Shown here: positions 60,901-64,000 of the stretch, piece by piece
Layout of the letters: every line of letters starts with the position of its first letter
How positions within the stretch are numbered: the first letter of the stretch is position 1
From: Synchiropus splendidus
Taxonomy: Eukaryota > Chordata > Actinopteri > Syngnathiformes > Callionymidae
Assembly (NCBI RefSeq): GCF_027744825.2
Contig: NC_071334.1
Location: forward strand, 6,952,437 to 7,016,436
Length of the DNA stretch: 64,000 nt
Direction of reading: 5' to 3'
Notes under the pieces: model-generated
What the model was told of the DNA's origin: nothing
Databases searched by the model: none
The model's input: only the letters and a program-made list of their open reading frames with translations
Made by a program: the position numbers and the translations under genes

Positions 60901-62430
60901 ACAAAAGCGGCGAGATCACCGCCAGGATGAACTTGTCTGACCTTCGCTTGGTTGTCGGCCTCAAGTCCAACTCCCACAGTCCGACCAACATCTTTCGGAA
61001 CACCAACAGCAACAGTTCAGCGGTGCCAGGAAGCCACCAACACTACATTCACCTGCCGGGTAAGCAAGGGTTTCCACCTGCCTTTGTTTTCCAAGTGAGT
61101 CTGGATTTTAAACAGAAGAAGCATTTCGGTTGGAAAGTAAATAACCAACTGAAACTGGACAAAAATATAGAGAAAATGTTGGAAATTAAAACCTATAAAA
61201 GAAAATTATTTTTAATTTTTTTTTTTATAATCATTATTTTTTTTGAAGTGGGATCAATGTCACCAGCAAGGTCGCGGGGAAGTGCCGAACACCTCGAGCA
61301 GTCAAGTCCAACATCTGACAAGTTCTCTGCCGGAGATCCATCCGCCAGTCTAGTGAGTCACGGAGCAGATCCGTCTTGTGACTGGAGTCATTTAGATCCA
61401 CCAGTTTCTGTCATAGAGAAATCACTGACATCAGATTTGTGGTTTCAGTAGAAGTCAATGAAGTGTCTGCTTGTCTCTGCAGGACTCGGAAGACGAGTCG
61501 TCCTCCAAGTGGTCCAGAAGTAACACCATCAAAGCTTCCACCAAGCTTTTCCTCTTCCAGCGGCTGAGGAGTAAAAAACACAAGAAGTCTTTGGCGAAAG
61601 AGCACGAGAACGGAACCGAACCCTCGTCACCTGAAGCCGACTCGGCAGAGTCTCCTAAGGTGAGTCCGAGTCATGACTAACGGAGGAGCCAGTGCTCTTC
61701 TGTCATGATGAATCTCTGCGTCCAACACTGCTGATTTCACCAGCTGGACTCGCACGACACGCTGGGAGAGGACGGCTTCTTCGACCTCCTGACTCGTTTC
61801 CAGGGCAACAGGATGGATGACCAAAGGTGCTCATTGTTGGATGGCCCGAGCCATCACCCCGCCCATTCCTCCCCCTCCTCCACCCCACCTGTAGCTGAGA
61901 GGAAATGTGAGTCTGCCCATCTTCCACCGTCTTCACACCACCTGCACTTGTTTTCCTGTGACACCTGGTGTGAAGGCAGCGCCGCCTCACGCCTGTCCTC
62001 GGAACACGCTGTGTGGCTGAGCGACTCCCGCCACTATTGACAACCGCGTTCCGCCCGCAGCTATTTTCGAATGCGAAGCACCGTCCCAGGATCCCGCTCA
62101 TTTCCTGGAGCTGCTGGCCAGCTCGCAGTCGCGCCGCCTGAACGACCAAAGAGTCAGCATGAGCCATTTTCCTGGCTGGAGACTCAGCATCTCCAACCCG
62201 CCACTTACACCCACCACCTCCAGCGAAAGCCCAAACCCCTCCCAAGGTACGTGCTCTTCTGGTCACTCTGTGTAAGGCACCGGGGTCTGAGTCAAGCTCG
62301 TCTTCTGCCTCCAGCCCAAATCCCCAGCTCCGAGCCGCCGCACACACCCTCCCCGCTCAGTGGAGACAAGTCCAGCTTTGATCAGCCGGAGGGGGACGAA
62401 GTTTTCTTCGACATGCTGGTGAAGTGCCAG
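45047..62430 (+). CDS. gpsm2: G-protein signalling modulator 2 (LGN): TPR-GoLoco spindle-orientation adaptor, 3' end not in window
   Basis: Cytoplasmic/cortical scaffold: N-terminal TPRs bind NuMA or Inscuteable, and C-terminal GoLoco motifs bind G-alpha-i-GDP, linking cortex to dynein. Coding exons: 45047-45111, 55732-55953, 56401-56536, 56715-56854, 58535-58658, 58802-58917, 60121-60276, 60676-60784, 60894-61059, 61267-61352 (or from 61249), 61483-61659, 61744-61906, 62061-62246, 62315-62430. Phases all agree, giving 654 codons so far. TPRs run from MESSCLDLALEGERLC (residue 23) through repeated LGN-A signatures (SQLGNAY, SGNLGNT, YNFGNVYHAKGK, YGNLGNT, YSLGNTYTLLQDYE, WSLGNAH). The basic segment KASTKLFLFQRLRSKKHKK is the LGN (not AGS3) type. 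GoLoco 1 is DGFFDLL...MDDQRC, GoLoco 2 is HFLELLASSQSRRLNDQR, and GoLoco 3 begins EVFFDMLVKCQ at the last exon seen. The rest of GoLoco 3 and GoLoco 4 were not found before the window end. The start exon rests on phase, an acceptor at 44996 and RHARHR-MESSC resembling the vertebrate N-terminus. Confidence 0.9.
45112..55731. other. gpsm2 intron 2 (about 10.6 kb), no nested gene recognised
   Basis: Holds a CA microsatellite (45946-45971), AT-rich DNA, a GC-richer possibly conserved block at about 47100-48050, and decayed DNA-transposon pieces. Those pieces are a gcaatatattttttcatatc type near 48970, a tatcgatttgg type near 49675-49760, and an end reading ctgtatcaatatttctccca then gccctag near 51938-51964. 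The open frame at 47915-48196 (MRFHVKAKDALREVRLLQ...) has no match I recognise. AT and GA simple repeats lie at about 53522-53562. Confidence 0.5.
45946..45971. repeat. CA microsatellite
   Basis: Thirteen uninterrupted AC dinucleotides in gpsm2 intron 2. Confidence 0.95.
56683..56704 (+). repeat. (TG)11 tract against the gpsm2 exon 5 acceptor
   Basis: Eleven TG dinucleotides followed by cgcgctgtag, the 3' splice site at 56714. The usual pyrimidine tract is replaced by this (UG)n run, a known binding target of TDP-43. Confidence 0.9.
57285..57892. mobile_element. hAT-like element copy in a gpsm2 intron
   Basis: Shares ordered blocks with 43876-44480 (aatgaacagatcaaaccc, the gcttcttgttagcgctgga region, a cttgcaaactgcagtttgg block) and ends gatcaattggtgcagcccta, the mirrored form of a tagggctgcacc-type terminus. 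It lies in the intron between exons 56715-56854 and 58535-58658. Confidence 0.5.
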
Positions 62431-64000
62431 GTGAGGGGTGCAAGCTTCTTCTTTACCTCCAGTTCAGGGCCTCCCGAATGACTTTTAGGTGAGTCCGTTT
62501 AAAATGTGTCAACAGCAAAGGCGCCTTAGCCTCAGCAGCTGGTCCACCTACACACAGCACTAGGAGGGTGTGTTCTGCTCGAGCTTGGAGCTGCCTCAAC
62601 GTTCCTCCTCTGCCTCTCAACTGGAGCCAGTGCTGTGTTTAACTGGCAGGACAGGTTCAGAGCGCAGTTGTTGTGAAAACCCTAAGACTATTTCAGCTTA
62701 TTGCTCCAGCACGTGTCTGAACCATCATCAGTTACAAGATTGAAATGTCAACGTTACTTGTTAACTTGTAACAAAGGCAGATGATTAAGAACACTTTAAA
62801 AATAGTACCAATAACTGTACCATGTGTAGTTGCAGTGTGAATGCTAAGCACGACCAACAATTCAAAATATCAATAGAAATAGACAGTAAACATAGTCTCC
62901 ATGTCTTTAGGACATGTCAAACCGCATCTGGAATAAATGACATTCAAGTTTCTAGGTCCCTCCTGTAGGGATGGCCGATAACTTATCGTAAGCGATATCC
63001 CCCCAAACACAATCTCCACGATGACAATTCTGCATCTCACGATAAATTTGATAAACTCGTGATGCACTCGCTGTATTGGATCTGCACACGTGAACATGAC
63101 CGTGAGACCGTGATGACACACCGCGCTCTCCAGCTCCGCTGCATTTGACAGCAGACACCGGCGTGTGACAGCTGTGGAGAGTGTGGTGGACTTTGGTTCA
63201 CCATCGTAGTTTGAAACGTATTTTGAATCCAGGGAACCTTTGATCATGACACTGGTCGACTCTGAGTCTCTGGATCCATGTTTATTTGATGAGATGGAGT
63301 GGTCCTCATAGGTTCTCTGACGCGCTCGTCCGCCTTGGTTCACATCAACACATGCAGGTCTCCCGCTGCCAAGGTGAAAATAGTTGGATGTTGGCGGCGG
63401 CGTCCTCTTCCTCGTCCCCATTAGGGTTCACTGATCGTGGACACACTCTCACAGGCAGCGCTAATGCTACGACCCGCCATCAGTTATGGAACATCAACAA
63501 ATTCTAAAGTGGTCAAAATACGAGTGACATCTTCAATAAGGCCATGGAAAACAAGCATTTTAGGAGAGAGAATTGTGAGAAGGTTTTTCATCACACAAGA
63601 CAAAAGGACTGACAGTTTGTATCATGATTTGGAGAATAGAATCTATCTGACTGATCATTACTTCACCTGATGATTTCTAATGTTTCTTCAGTAGCATCTA
63701 GGAAATGTGTCCAGACTGCTCCATAGTTCAAGTCAACTGTTCAGAGACATGAGACACAGCAGACAGACGGCTCCATTTAACCCCTAAATAAAGCTGGCAG
63801 AGCAGTCTGTCAGACACCAGCGGCTTCTACCAGAGACGTGAAACATTGAGTTTCTCATCTCTACACTTAGTTCACTATTCTATTGAAACCTCAACAAATA
63901 ATGATGTTGGAGACAAACTCCACTCATAAGTTTCATCATAAAACAGTTTCAAGAGAGACTGTAGTGTCCAACACATGGAAGAGAATGAACATTATCGTGA
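62431..64000. other. gpsm2 intron or 3' region, with decayed transposon
   Basis: I searched for the LDDQR-type second half of GoLoco 3 and for GoLoco 4 and found neither, so the next exon is probably beyond 64000. A decayed fish DNA-transposon end (agggatggccgataacttat, then cgtaagcgatatcc) starts at about 62968 and may extend to about 63500. The minus-strand frame at 62870-63421 runs through it and has no domain I recognise. Confidence 0.5.

Noticed and set aside
61080..61248. Open frame continuing past gpsm2 exon 60894-61059 (KKHFGWKVNNQLKLDKN...)
   Set aside because: Intron read-through: the donor gggtaagc at 61060 is good and the downstream sequence becomes low-complexity T-rich.
62870..63421. 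Minus-strand open frame of 183 codons
   Set aside because: Runs through a decayed transposon end (gataacttatcgtaagcgat region) and has no recognisable domain.
1..64000. Search for tRNA, rRNA, snRNA genes and CRISPR arrays
   Set aside because: No tRNA A/B-box pair with a foldable cloverleaf, no rRNA or snRNA core and no spacer-repeat pattern were recognised by eye; a covariance-model scan would be needed to exclude small RNAs.

Overview
The window is nuclear DNA of a ray-finned fish, most likely a percomorph teleost. Two vertebrate genes with GT-AG introns can be read exon by exon. The rest is intergenic or intronic DNA with fish-type repeats: RTE- and Rex1-like LINE remnants, MITE families, hAT-like elements, simple repeats and minisatellites. 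There are no prokaryotic operons, and I recognised no tRNA, rRNA or CRISPR array.

Layout. 1-2,530: two arrays of a 21-bp minisatellite around 0.9 kb of non-repeat DNA; the left array runs off the window edge. 2,530-31,000: gene-poor DNA with dispersed repeats (a 650-950 bp MITE family, a 210 bp palindromic MITE family, an L2-like tail, RTE and Rex1 LINE pieces, a hAT-like element, two LTR-like copies), an 11-copy 28-bp tandem repeat and a CATY-rich stretch. 31,034-32,131: a long inverted repeat of about 0.4 kb arms with a nested insertion, followed by a compact promoter-like cluster (YY1, ZNF143/THAP11, CCAAT motifs). 35,571-40,915: a complete seven-exon fetuin gene, best read as fetub, with a poly(A) signal at 41,091. 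42,300-42,488: a probable gpsm2 promoter and leader exon. 45,047-62,430 onward: gpsm2 (LGN), fourteen coding exons read here, with the end of the gene beyond the window or not found.

Function. The fetuin is a secreted plasma cystatin-fold protein with all 12 mature cysteines; its family inhibits astacin metalloproteinases or binds mineral. Gpsm2 is a cytoplasmic/cortical adaptor with N-terminal TPRs (NuMA or Inscuteable) and C-terminal GoLoco motifs (G-alpha-i-GDP) that orients the mitotic spindle. The two genes lie on the same strand about 1.2 kb apart; nothing suggests a shared job.

Most notable: (i) a palindromic MITE family carrying CTCF-core motifs in its arms, one copy in a fetub intron; (ii) a CPTCP linker in the fetuin where mammalian fetuin-B has CPDCP; (iii) a (TG)11 tract against a gpsm2 3' splice site; (iv) a MITE ending a few bases before a fetub exon; (v) the long inverted repeat and its promoter-like neighbour. 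All motif calls were made by eye.
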